From positions 558,001-622,000 of the forward strand of contig NZ_PYXZ01000001.1 in assembly GCF_003057875.1 (NCBI RefSeq): a stretch of DNA of 64,000 nucleotides. Reading direction: 5' to 3'. This document shows, in pieces, positions 48,482 to 56,380 of this stretch; the first letter of the stretch is position 1, and the number at the start of each line of letters is the position of its first letter. This stretch comes from Nocardioides currus (GTDB lineage: Bacteria; Actinomycetota; Actinomycetes; Propionibacteriales; Nocardioidaceae). Under the pieces are notes generated by a model. It did no database searches, was not told the DNA's origin, and was given only the letters and a program-made list of their open reading frames with translations. Position numbers and translations under genes: made by a program.

Positions 48482-49031
48482 CGTCGACGTCCTCGACGAG
48501 GTCGACGAGGGTGCCCGCCGAGGGCAGCGAGCCGAAGATCGCGGCGGCGATGCGACCCTCCTTGTCGAGGACGAACGTCGTGGGCGGTGAGCGCACGCGC
48601 ATCACCTCGGAGAAGGCCAGCAGCCGCTTGCTGTCGGGGTCGTAGATCGAGGGGTACGGCACGTCGAACGAGCGGACGAACGCGCTGGCCGTGTCGGGCG
48701 AGCTGTCGCGGATGTTGATGCCGACGAAGTTCGCGACGCCGGAGGTCTTCTCGGCCGCCTCGTTGAGGTCGGGCTGCTCGTCGCTGCACGGGCCGCACCA
48801 GGCGCCCCAGACGTTGACCACGACGACGCGACCACGGAGGTCGGCCAGCGAGATCTCCGTGCCGTCGAGCCCGTCGCCACTGACGTCGATGGGCTGCTCG
48901 CGGTCGGCGACCGGCACCTGCGTGACGGACCCGTCCTGCGAGATGTAGCCCTTGTCGCCCGTCCCCTCGAGCGACGAGCAGCCCGTCACGAGGAGGACGA
49001 GCAGGCCCAGCAGGACGGGCAGGCGCCTCAC
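48465..49031 (-). CDS. TlpA/ResA-like thioredoxin lipoprotein
   Basis: Membrane-anchored thiol-disulfide reductant for cytochrome c maturation, 188 residues. The signal peptide ends in the lipobox LVTG-C18. The thioredoxin fold has W-C79-G-P-C82 and a cis-proline region SPPTTFVLD. GTG 49031 overlaps the phosphatase stop by 4 nt, and its 3' end overlaps ccdA. It likely keeps the CxxCH cysteines of apocytochromes reduced. Confidence 0.93.
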   Translation of the reverse strand: MRRLPVLLGLLVLLVTGCSSLEGTGDKGYISQDGSVTQVPVADREQPIDVSGDGLDGTEISLADLRGRVVVVNVWGAWCGPCSDEQPDLNEAAEKTSGVANFVGINIRDSSPDTASAFVRSFDVPYPSIYDPDSKRLLAFSEVMRVRSPPTTFVLDKEGRIAAAIFGSLPSAGTLVDLVEDVDGESGG

Positions 49032-49699
49032 GGCCGGTCTTCCGGCGTGGCCCCACCGGCGGAGAAGGGGGCCGAGCGGTCCGCCACCGGGATCATGTCG
49101 CCGGCAGGCTCGGAGTAGGCGACCTGCCGCAGCTTGTCGTCCTCGAAGTGCAGCGACGTGACCGAGCACAGCGTGCACTGACGGGTCTTCGGGTGGTGCA
49201 GGTAGGACCGCTTCTCCACGAACAGGCGCGTCGTCCAGATCGGCAGCTGGTGCGAGACGATCACGGCCTCGTGGCCGCGGGCCGCGTCGCGCGCGTCGTG
49301 CACCGCCGCCATCATCCGGGCCGCGATCTCGTCGTACGGCTCGCCCCACGACGGCTTCAGCGGGTTGTAGAGGTGGCGCAGCAGGCCCGGGTGCTTGAGG
49401 AACGTCCTCGCGCCGCCGCCGAAGTTGATGCCCTCGAACTGGTTGGCCGACTCGATCACCCGCGGGTCGAGGACCGGGGTCAGGCCGCGGGCGGCGGCGA
49501 GGGGCGCGCCCGTCTCCTGCGCACGCTCGAGCGGCGACGTACGGAGGTGGACGATGTCGCGGTCGCCGAGCGACTCGCCGATGCGGGCCGCCATCCGGTG
49601 GCCGAGCTCGGAGAGGTGGAAGCCGTCGCGGCGGCCGTAGAGCACGCCCTCCGGGTTGTGGACCTCGCCGTGGCGGAGCAGGTGGACGATCGTCTTCAT
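49028..49699 (-). CDS. histidine phosphatase family protein
   Basis: Phosphoglycerate-mutase-like phosphatase of 223 residues. The catalytic R9-H10-G11 motif is intact ([12 protein letters not shown]), and a second histidine lies in [10 protein letters not shown]. Substrate unknown. It sits between hemL and tlpA with 4-nt overlaps on both sides, an arrangement common in actinobacteria, but no role in heme or cytochrome c assembly is established to my knowledge. Confidence 0.88.
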   Translation of the reverse strand: MKTIVHLLRHGEVHNPEGVLYGRRDGFHLSELGHRMAARIGESLGDRDIVHLRTSPLERAQETGAPLAAARGLTPVLDPRVIESANQFEGINFGGGARTFLKHPGLLRHLYNPLKPSWGEPYDEIAARMMAAVHDARDAARGHEAVIVSHQLPIWTTRLFVEKRSYLHHPKTRQCTLCSVTSLHFEDDKLRQVAYSEPAGDMIPVADRSAPFSAGGATPEDRP

Positions 49700-51009
49700 G
49701 CGCTGGCCTTCGCTGCGGCCTGCGCCGCGATCGGGAGTGCGTCGAGGACGGTGGCGACCGCCCTCTCGTCGTGGGCCGCGGAGACGAACCACGACTCGAA
49801 CGCCGACGGCGGGAGGTAGACCCCCGCGTCCAGCATGGCGTGGAAGAACGCGGCGAAGGCGGCGGTGTCCTGGGTGGACGCGCCCGCGAAGTCGCTGACC
49901 GCCCCGTCACGGAAGAACACCGAGAACATCGTCCCGGCGCGTTGTACGGCGTGGGGCACACCGGCCGCGGTGAGGGCGTCGACCACGGCGCCGATGATCG
50001 TGTCGGCGGTCGCCGACAGGGCGGCGTACACCTCGGGCGTCGCCAGCCTGAGCGTGGCGAGACCGGCGGTCGTGGCGATCGGGTTCCCCGACAGGGTGCC
50101 GGCCTGGTAGACCGGGCCCTCAGGCGCGAGGCGGCCCATCACGTCGGCGCGGCCGCCGAACGCCGCGGCGGGGAAGCCACCGCCCATCACCTTGCCGAAG
50201 GTCATCAGGTCGGGGGTCCAGCCCTCGACAGCGCCATCGAGGCCCCAGCCGCCCTCGCGGGTGGCCCGGAAGCCGGTCATCACCTCGTCGCTGATGAACA
50301 GCGCGCCGTGGTCGCGGCAGGTCTGGGCCAGGAACCCGTTGAAGCCGGGCTCGGGGGGTACGACGCCCATGTTGCCCGGTGTCGCCTCGGTGATCAGGCA
50401 GGCGATCCGGTCGCCGTGCTCGGCGAACGCCGCGGTGACCGCGGCCCGGTCGTTGTAGGGCAGCACGATCGTCTCGCCGGCCGCGCTGGCGGGGACGCCC
50501 GGCGTGCCGGGAACGGCGAGGGTCGCCAGGCCGGAGCCGGCGCTGGCGAGGAGGGCGTCCACGTGGCCGTGGTAGCAGCCGGCGAACTTGATCACGACGT
50601 CGCGGCCGGTGAAGCCGCGGGCGAGGCGGATCGCCGACATCGTGGCCTCGGTGCCGCTGGAGACGAAACGCACCTTCTCGACCGGGGTGCGCGCGACGAT
50701 CTCCTCGGCCAGGAGGACCTCGGGCTCGGTCGGGGTGCCGTAGGACGTGCCACGGGCGACTGCCTCGTTGATGGCCTCGAGGACCTCCGGGTGCGCGTGG
50801 CCGAGCAGCATCGGGCCCCACGAGCAGATCAGGTCGACGTACTCGTGGCCGTCGACGTCGGTGAGCCAGGCGCCCCGCGCGCTCCGGATGAACCGTGGGG
50901 TCCCGCCCACGGCGGAGAACGCCCGGACCGGTGAGTTGACCCCACCGGGAGTCACGCTCTGCGCCCGCTCGAAGAGCGCGCCGGATCGGGGGGTGGCACG
51001 TCCAGTCAC
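49696..51009 (-). CDS. hemL: glutamate-1-semialdehyde 2,1-aminomutase
   Basis: PLP enzyme that makes 5-aminolevulinate in the C5 heme pathway, 437 residues. The PLP lysine is K273 in [13 protein letters not shown], and the [16 protein letters not shown] cofactor segment is at about 117-132. GTG 51009 is chosen because GACAAT lies 6 nt upstream and the protein begins directly with family-like sequence. First gene of the operon that continues through the cytochrome c maturation genes. Confidence 0.96.
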   Translation of the reverse strand: MTGRATPRSGALFERAQSVTPGGVNSPVRAFSAVGGTPRFIRSARGAWLTDVDGHEYVDLICSWGPMLLGHAHPEVLEAINEAVARGTSYGTPTEPEVLLAEEIVARTPVEKVRFVSSGTEATMSAIRLARGFTGRDVVIKFAGCYHGHVDALLASAGSGLATLAVPGTPGVPASAAGETIVLPYNDRAAVTAAFAEHGDRIACLITEATPGNMGVVPPEPGFNGFLAQTCRDHGALFISDEVMTGFRATREGGWGLDGAVEGWTPDLMTFGKVMGGGFPAAAFGGRADVMGRLAPEGPVYQAGTLSGNPIATTAGLATLRLATPEVYAALSATADTIIGAVVDALTAAGVPHAVQRAGTMFSVFFRDGAVSDFAGASTQDTAAFAAFFHAMLDAGVYLPPSAFESWFVSAAHDERAVATVLDALPIAAQAAAKASA

Positions 51010-51015
51010 CCGGTC

Positions 51016-51021
51016 ATTGTC
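51016..51021 (-). promoter_or_regulatory. -10 box of leaderless hemL operon promoter
   Basis: GACAAT on the minus strand, 6 nt before GTG 51009. Confidence 0.5.
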
Positions 51022-51102
51022 GCGTAGGACCCAAGCAGGCGGCGATTCGGCCACCGCCCCACGTCCCCAGGGGTGGGGAGGATCACCACGTCCCTACCCA
51101 TG

Positions 51103-51130
51103 CGTAACTCCCTGTGACACCATTCGTTGA
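51103..51130 (+). promoter_or_regulatory. BldN-type sigma promoter of the transglycosylase gene
   Basis: CGTAAC (51103-51108), 16 nt, CGTTGA (51125-51130): an exact match in both hexamers and spacing to the promoter class of the Streptomyces sigma factor BldN. Transcription would start near 51137, leaving a ~59-nt leader with GGGGAGA before the ATG at 51196. A BldN-type sigma gene lies at 61442-62212. Confidence 0.75.
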
Positions 51131-51195
51131 GAGCCTTGTGCACGCTTGAGGGAGCGCGCGCACGATTCCGAGCACCACCCAGGGGAGATCCGCAG

Positions 51196-52401
51196 ATGCC
51201 AGCTTTCACCCGATTGCACCGGGCCACGGCCATCGTGCCGCTCGCCGTGCTGTCCGCGGCCTGGACCGCGAGCCTGACCGGTGTCGGCCTCGGCAACGCG
51301 GTCGCCGGCGACGTCGTCACGACGCTGCCCGACGGGACGACCGTCCCGTCCCAGGCGATCGAGGCCCCCGCGAGCGTCTCCGCCCCGGCCGCCGAGGCTC
51401 CCGACGCGGCCCTCGGCGACACCGAGGCGATCATCTCCACCGCGTCCACCAGCGGCATCCCGTCGGCGGCCCTCACGGCCTACCAGCGGGCCGAGGCGGT
51501 CATCAACGCCGCCGACAAGACCTGCCAGATCCCGTGGCAGCTGATCGCGGCCATCGGTCGCGTCGAGTCCGACCACGGCCGCTTCCGCGGCAACGCGCTG
51601 GACGCCGACGGCGTGGCCCAGCCGGGGATCTACGGCGTCGCCCTCAACGGCAAGAACAACACCCAGAACATCGTCGACACCGACGCCGGGCAGCTCGACT
51701 CCGACACGAAGTTCGACCGCGCCGTCGGGCCGATGCAGTTCATCCCCTCGACGTGGTCGGTCGTGGGCGTCGACGGCGACAACGACGGCAAGCGCAACCC
51801 GCAGGACATCGACGACGCCGCGCTCGCCACGGCCGTCTACCTCTGCTCCGGCGACGACGACCTGTCCACCGACCAGGGCCAGCGCGCCAGCGTCTACCGC
51901 TACAACCACTCCAACGACTACGTCGACCTGGTCCTGTCGATCATGCAGGCCTACCTCGACGGCGACTTCACCTCGGTGCCCAACGGCACGACGTCGGCCG
52001 GCGTCTTCCTGCCGAGCACGCCGGGCACCACCACGGCGCCCGCTCGCGCCGGCAAGGGCGCGAAGGGCGGCAAGGCCGTCGTCCGCGGCAGCACGAGCAC
52101 CCCGACCGCCACCGCGACCTCGAAGCCGACGCCCACCAGCACCTCGACGCCGAAGCCCACCCCGACCCCGACGGCGAAGCCGACGCCCACCGCGACCCCG
52201 ACCAAGCAGCCCACCAAGCAGCCCACGCTCCCGCTGCCCACGTCGCTGCCGCCGCTGCCGACCACGTCCGTCCCGCCGGTCGACCAGGTCCTGACCATCG
52301 CCGAGGCGACGGTTGAATGCACCTTGGAGGGGATCGTCGACAACCCGCTGACGGCGATCGACGAACTGCGGGCCTGTGCAGAAGCGAAGTTGAAGCCGTA
52401 G
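51196..52401 (+). CDS. secreted lytic transglycosylase with Thr/Pro-rich tail
   Basis: Cell-wall lytic enzyme of the SLT/MltB-like type, 401 residues. A signal peptide covers about 1-38 (cut near VAG). The catalytic domain lies at about 95-265, with E124 in AIGRVESDHGRF as catalytic acid and AVGPMQFIPSTW near 180-191 typical of MltB-like enzymes. A threonine/proline/lysine-rich tail (about 290-365, TPTP and TKQP repeats) resembles wall-spanning linkers, and a short cysteine-containing end follows. ATG 51196 has GGGGAGA at 51182. A BldN-type promoter precedes it. It ends at a cluster of 22-bp repeats. Confidence 0.9.
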   Translation: MPAFTRLHRATAIVPLAVLSAAWTASLTGVGLGNAVAGDVVTTLPDGTTVPSQAIEAPASVSAPAAEAPDAALGDTEAIISTASTSGIPSAALTAYQRAEAVINAADKTCQIPWQLIAAIGRVESDHGRFRGNALDADGVAQPGIYGVALNGKNNTQNIVDTDAGQLDSDTKFDRAVGPMQFIPSTWSVVGVDGDNDGKRNPQDIDDAALATAVYLCSGDDDLSTDQGQRASVYRYNHSNDYVDLVLSIMQAYLDGDFTSVPNGTTSAGVFLPSTPGTTTAPARAGKGAKGGKAVVRGSTSTPTATATSKPTPTSTSTPKPTPTPTAKPTPTATPTKQPTKQPTLPLPTSLPPLPTTSVPPVDQVLTIAEATVECTLEGIVDNPLTAIDELRACAEAKLKP

Positions 52402-52408
52402 CCCGCCC

Positions 52409-52540
52409 AGTCGGCGCAAACCCACCGCCGAGTCGGCGCGAGATCAGTGCTGGGCTGAGTTCACGCCGACTCGGCACTCAGTTCACGCCGACTCGGCACT
52501 CAACTCACGCCGACTCGGCACTCAGTTCACGCCGACTCGC
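52409..52540. repeat. 22-bp tandem repeat cluster with inverted copies
   Basis: Three full units in tandem (52459-52480, 52481-52502, 52503-52524) and a partial fourth (52525-52540); the full units differ only at two bases. Two divergent copies in the opposite direction lie at about 52409-52423 and 52426-52441. Each unit contains the near-palindrome GCCGACTCGGC. The cluster fills the gap between convergent genes and could act in termination. Confidence 0.8.
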
Positions 52541-52542
52541 GG

Positions 52543-53541
52543 TCAGCGGGCGAGCAGGCGCGCGGCGTCGACCGCCCAGTAGGTGAGGATGACGTCGGCC
52601 CCGGCCCGCCGGATCGACGTCAGGGTCTCGAGCACGGCCGCGTCGCGATCGATCCAGCCGTGGGCGGCGGCGGCCTCGACCATGGAGTACTCTCCCGAGA
52701 TGTTGTACGCCGCCACGGGCACGTCCACCGCGTCGCGCACGCGCGCGACGACGTCGAGGTAGGCCAGCGCCGGCTTCACCATCACGATGTCGGCACCCTG
52801 CTCGACGTCCAGCAGCACCTCGCGCACGCCCTCGCGCACGTTGCCGGGGTCCTGCTGGTAGGTCTTGCGGTCGCCGTCGAGCGAGGAGTCGACGGCCTCG
52901 CGGAAGGGGCCGAAGAAGGCGGAGGCGTACTTCGCGGAGTAGGCCAGGATCGAGACCCCGGAGTGCTCACCGGCGTCGAGCGCCTGGCGGATCACCGCGA
53001 CCTGGCCGTCCATCATCCCGCTCGGACCGACCATGTCGACGCCGGCCTCGGCCTGCGCGATCGCCATCTCGGCGTACGCCGCGAGCGTCTTGTCGTTGTC
53101 GACCTCGCCGTCGGGCGTGAGGAGGCCGCAGTGGCCATGGTCGGTGAACTCGTCGAGGCACAGGTCGGACATGACGGTGAGCTGGTCGCCGACCTCGGCG
53201 ACCACGTCGTTGATCGCGAGGTTGAGGATCCCGGTCGGGTCGATCGCGCCGCTGCCGGTCGCGTCCTTGGTCGCGGGGATGCCGAAGAGCATCACGCCGC
53301 CGAGGCCGAGCTCGGCCGCCTCGAGCGCCGCCGCCTTCAGCGAGTCGCGGGTGTGCTGGACGACGCCCGGCATCGAGCCGATCGGCACCGGCTCGGTGGC
53401 GCCCTCGCGGACGAACACCGGCAGCACCAGCTGGCTGGCGCGCACCTGCGTCTCGCCGACCAGGCGTCGCAGCGCGGGGGTGCGCCGCAGTCGTCGCGGC
53501 CGGATGACCGGCCTGGAGATCTCGGTCTGCTCGTCGGTCAC
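52543..53541 (-). CDS. hemB: porphobilinogen synthase
   Basis: Condenses two 5-aminolevulinates to porphobilinogen. The 332-residue protein has both catalytic lysines, K204 ([13 protein letters not shown]) and K256 ([10 protein letters not shown]). The metal site reads C128-L-D130 with C138, a mixed form between the all-cysteine zinc type and the cysteine-free magnesium type. The start is GTG 53541. A 174-bp gap with a long inverted repeat separates it from cobA/hemD upstream. Confidence 0.96.
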   Translation of the reverse strand: MTDEQTEISRPVIRPRRLRRTPALRRLVGETQVRASQLVLPVFVREGATEPVPIGSMPGVVQHTRDSLKAAALEAAELGLGGVMLFGIPATKDATGSGAIDPTGILNLAINDVVAEVGDQLTVMSDLCLDEFTDHGHCGLLTPDGEVDNDKTLAAYAEMAIAQAEAGVDMVGPSGMMDGQVAVIRQALDAGEHSGVSILAYSAKYASAFFGPFREAVDSSLDGDRKTYQQDPGNVREGVREVLLDVEQGADIVMVKPALAYLDVVARVRDAVDVPVAAYNISGEYSMVEAAAAHGWIDRDAAVLETLTSIRRAGADVILTYWAVDAARLLAR

Positions 53542-53565
53542 GACGTCCCTCCGGTCACTTCGTCA

Positions 53566-53697
53566 GCGGTGAGTGAGCCACATTCTCTGGATCGCGAACG
53601 TGGCTGGGACACCGCCCTCGGACGGGTCGCGCCACACTCGCCGGGCGGCGGCGCGTCAGCCACGTTCCCGCGAGCGAGAAGGTGGCTGGCTCACCGC
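53566..53697. repeat. long inverted repeat between hemD and hemB
   Basis: Arms of about 41 bp (53566-53606 and 53657-53697) are imperfect inverted copies. Both contain GCGGTGAG at the outer end and AACGTGGCTG toward the inner end. The 50-bp centre has no gene. It may be a palindromic repeat element or a transcript-processing structure between heme genes. Confidence 0.65.
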
Positions 53698-53715
53698 CGG
53701 CCCGTGGTGTCGAAC

Positions 53716-55362
53716 CTACTTCGCGCGCGCCTTGCGACGGGTCGCGGGCTTGCGCTCGCTCGGCTTGGTGACCGGCTCGCCGGCCTCGAGCAGCGCCGCG
53801 CGGCGGACGGCACCGAAGTCGGCGAGGGCGTCCACGAGGACCTCCACGTCGGGCTTCGGCGACAGCACGTCGACGCGCAGGCCGTGCTCCTCGGCGGTCT
53901 TGGCCGTGGCGGGGCCGATGACCGCGATGATCGTCGAGGGGTGCGGCTTGCCGGCGATCCCGACGAGGTTGCGCACGGTCGAGGACGAGGTGAACACGAC
54001 GGCGTCGAACTTGCCGGTCTTGATCGCGTCGCGGGTCTCGGCCGGCGGCGGGGTGGCGCGCACGGTGCGGTAGGCCGTGACGTCGTCGCACTCCCAGCCC
54101 AAGTCGATCAGGCCCGCCACGAGGTTCTCGGTGGCGATGTCGGCGCGAGGCAGGAACACCCGGTTGATCGGGTCGAGGACGTCGTCGTACGGCGGCCAGT
54201 CGGCCAGCAGGCCGGCAGCGGACTGCTCCCCGGTGGGCACCAGGTCGGCGCGCAGGCCCCAGGCGGCGATCGCCTCGGCGGTCTTGTCGCCGACCGCCGC
54301 GATCTTCAGGCCCGAGAAGGCACGGGCGTCGAGGCCGTACTCCTCGAACTTCTCGCGGACCGCCTTGACCGCGTTGACCGAGGTGAACGCGATCCACTCG
54401 TAGCGGCCCTCGACGAGGCCGCGCACGGCCTTGTCCATCTGCAGCGGGTTGCGGGGCGGCTCGACCGAGATCGTCGGGACCTCCTCCGGCACCGCGCCGT
54501 ACTCCCGGACGCGGCGCGACAGCGAGCCGGCCTGCTCCTTGGTGCGCGGCACCAGCACGCGCCAGCCGAAGAGCGGCTTGGTCTCGAACCACGACAGCGT
54601 CTCGCGCAGGTCGACGACCTTGCCGATGACCGTGATGGCGGGCGGCGCCATGCGCGCGGCGCGGGCGTCGGCGGCGATGTCGGCGAGCGTGGAGGTGATG
54701 GTGGTCTGCTCGGTGGTGGTGCCGACGCTCGTCATCGCGACCGACGTCTCGGCGGGGCGACCGGCGGCGACCAGCGCGGCGGCGGTCTCACCGATCGAGC
54801 CGACGCCCGAGAGGAGGACGAGGGTGCGGTCGTCGGCGTACTGGCTCCAGTCGACCTTCTGCCCGCAGGTCACGACGGCGACCTCGCGGTTGTCCTTGGT
54901 GGTCAGCGGGATGCCGGCGTAGGCGGGGACCGCGGAGACGGACGAGACGCCGGGCACGATGTCGAAGCCGACACCGGCCTTGACGCAGGCCTGCGCCTCC
55001 TCCGGACCCGAGGCGTAGAGGAACGGGTCGCCGGTCATCAGGCGCACGACGCGGTGCTTCTTGCCGTGCTTGACCACGACCTTGCCGCGGGCGGCGTGGG
55101 TCAGCGGCTGGCCGTCCTCGCCGAAGCCGCCGTCGACGAGCAGCGGGCCGTCCTCGGTGACGTCGACCAGGGCACGCACCAGGGCGACGTGCTCGGGCGC
55201 CTCGGTGACGATCACGTCGGCGTCGCGCAGCAGCTCGACCGCCCTGAGTGTCATCAGGCCCGGGTCTCCCGGACCACTGCCGACGAAGGAGACCCACCCG
55301 CGCGGCGCGGCCGCGGCGGCCTTGGTGGTGTCCGTGGACTGGGCGCTCTGTGCTCGCGTCAT
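53716..55362 (-). CDS. hemD: fused uroporphyrinogen-III C-methyltransferase / uroporphyrinogen-III synthase
   Basis: Two enzymes in one 548-residue chain. Residues about 20-265 are a SAM-dependent tetrapyrrole methylase (GSGPGDPGLMTLRA at 28-41, LMTGDPFLYASGPEE near 108-122), leading to siroheme or cobalamin. Residues about 280-525 are uroporphyrinogen-III synthase (HemD), needed for heme. The fusion is common in actinobacteria. A lysine/arginine-rich tail ends the protein. ATG 55362 overlaps the hemC stop by 4 nt. Confidence 0.94.
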   Translation of the reverse strand: MTRAQSAQSTDTTKAAAAAPRGWVSFVGSGPGDPGLMTLRAVELLRDADVIVTEAPEHVALVRALVDVTEDGPLLVDGGFGEDGQPLTHAARGKVVVKHGKKHRVVRLMTGDPFLYASGPEEAQACVKAGVGFDIVPGVSSVSAVPAYAGIPLTTKDNREVAVVTCGQKVDWSQYADDRTLVLLSGVGSIGETAAALVAAGRPAETSVAMTSVGTTTEQTTITSTLADIAADARAARMAPPAITVIGKVVDLRETLSWFETKPLFGWRVLVPRTKEQAGSLSRRVREYGAVPEEVPTISVEPPRNPLQMDKAVRGLVEGRYEWIAFTSVNAVKAVREKFEEYGLDARAFSGLKIAAVGDKTAEAIAAWGLRADLVPTGEQSAAGLLADWPPYDDVLDPINRVFLPRADIATENLVAGLIDLGWECDDVTAYRTVRATPPPAETRDAIKTGKFDAVVFTSSSTVRNLVGIAGKPHPSTIIAVIGPATAKTAEEHGLRVDVLSPKPDVEVLVDALADFGAVRRAALLEAGEPVTKPSERKPATRRKARAK

Positions 55363-56315
55363 GACTGCTTCCTCACTGCTGCTTCCATCCCTGTGTTTCC
55401 CATCAGGCTTGCTGCGCCGTCGGCGAGCATCTCGCTCGCGAGGCGGTGGCCGGTCCCGGCCGCGTCGGCGACGGCCCCGGTGGCGCTCATCCGGACCGAG
55501 AGCCCGCCGTCGGGCGAGAGCGCGACCGCGCGGATCCACAGCTCGTCGCCGTCCTCGCCCTCGACGACCTCCGCGAGGGCGCCGAGCGGTGCCGAGCAGC
55601 CGGCCTCGAGCGTGGAGAGGACCTCCCGCTCGGCGGTGACCGCGGCGCGCGTGGTGTGGTCGTCGAGCCGGGCCAGGTCGGCGACCAGCTCGGTGTCGGT
55701 GCTGCGGCACTCGATCGCCAGCGCGCCCTGGCCGGGGGCCGGGAGCATCTGGAGCGGGTCGAGGACCTCGGTGGCCTCGTCGGCGCGACCGAGGCGGAGC
55801 AGACCGGCGCGAGCGAGCACGACGGCGTCGTACTCGCCGCTCGTCACCTTGCGGATGCGGGTGTCGACGTTGCCGCGGATGCCGCTGATGTCGAGGCCGA
55901 GGCCGAGCGCCTCGAGCTGCGCGGCGCGGCGCGGCGAGCCGGTGCCGACGCGGCTGCCGACCGGCAGCTCGCCGAGGGTCAGGCCGTCGCGGGCGATCAC
56001 GACGTCGCGGGGGTCCTCGCGCGGGGGTACGGCGACGAGCGCGACTCCCTCGGCCGGAGCCGTCGGCAGGTCCTTGAGCGAGTGGACGGCGACGTCGACC
56101 TCGCCGCGCAGCAGCGCCTCGCGCAGGGCGCTGACGAACACGCCCGTGCCGCCGAGCGTGGCGAGCGGCGCGGCGCTGACGTCTCCCTCGGTCGTGATCT
56201 CCACGAGCTCCACCTCACGCCCGAGGCGCGAGCGGATCAAATCGGCGACGTGCCCGGACTGGGTGGTGGCGAGCGCGGAGCGACGGGTGCCGAGGCGCAG
56301 TGGGGTGAGGTTCAC
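55359..56315 (-). CDS. hemC: porphobilinogen deaminase
   Basis: Polymerises four porphobilinogens to hydroxymethylbilane, 318 residues. The dipyrromethane cofactor cysteine is in LEAGCSAPLGA, and GSRVGTGSPRRAAQL is the substrate-binding loop. The GTG at 56315 (VNLTPLRLGTRRS) is chosen; a longer frame to ATG 56384 would run through the 65-bp repeat and add non-homologous residues. Confidence 0.95.
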   Translation of the reverse strand: MNLTPLRLGTRRSALATTQSGHVADLIRSRLGREVELVEITTEGDVSAAPLATLGGTGVFVSALREALLRGEVDVAVHSLKDLPTAPAEGVALVAVPPREDPRDVVIARDGLTLGELPVGSRVGTGSPRRAAQLEALGLGLDISGIRGNVDTRIRKVTSGEYDAVVLARAGLLRLGRADEATEVLDPLQMLPAPGQGALAIECRSTDTELVADLARLDDHTTRAAVTAEREVLSTLEAGCSAPLGALAEVVEGEDGDELWIRAVALSPDGGLSVRMSATGAVADAAGTGHRLASEMLADGAASLMGNTGMEAAVRKQS

Positions 56316-56380
56316 GTCGGGGTCCCCGCGGCGTTGTTCGGGGGAGCGAAGCGGAGGAGAAGAAGGTCGTGGGGTGACGT
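56316..56380 (-). repeat. intercistronic repeat, copy B (hemA-hemC)
   Basis: A 65-bp spacer exactly filling the gap from the hemA stop to the hemC GTG. On the minus strand it reads CACCCCACGACC, later CTCCTCCGCTTCGCTCC, CCGAACAACG, then GCGGGGACCCCGAC before GTG. It is closest to copy C at 58763-58823. Its CCTCCGC could pair, with one wobble, with GCGGGG of the ribosome binding site. Confidence 0.8.

Noticed and set aside
51103..51118. GTAAC-N5-GTGAC as an MtrA box
   Set aside because: The half-site spacing is off by one from the usual MtrA repeat, and the same bases are better explained as a -35 hexamer.
51010..51195. Possible c-di-AMP (ydaO) riboswitch before the transglycosylase gene
   Set aside because: Such riboswitches often precede wall-lytic genes in actinobacteria, but I could not find the conserved ydaO sequence blocks, and the BldN-type promoter leaves only a ~59-nt leader.
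52459..52540. Possible CRISPR array
   Set aside because: The repeats are directly abutting 22-bp units with no spacers, two copies are inverted, and there are no cas genes.
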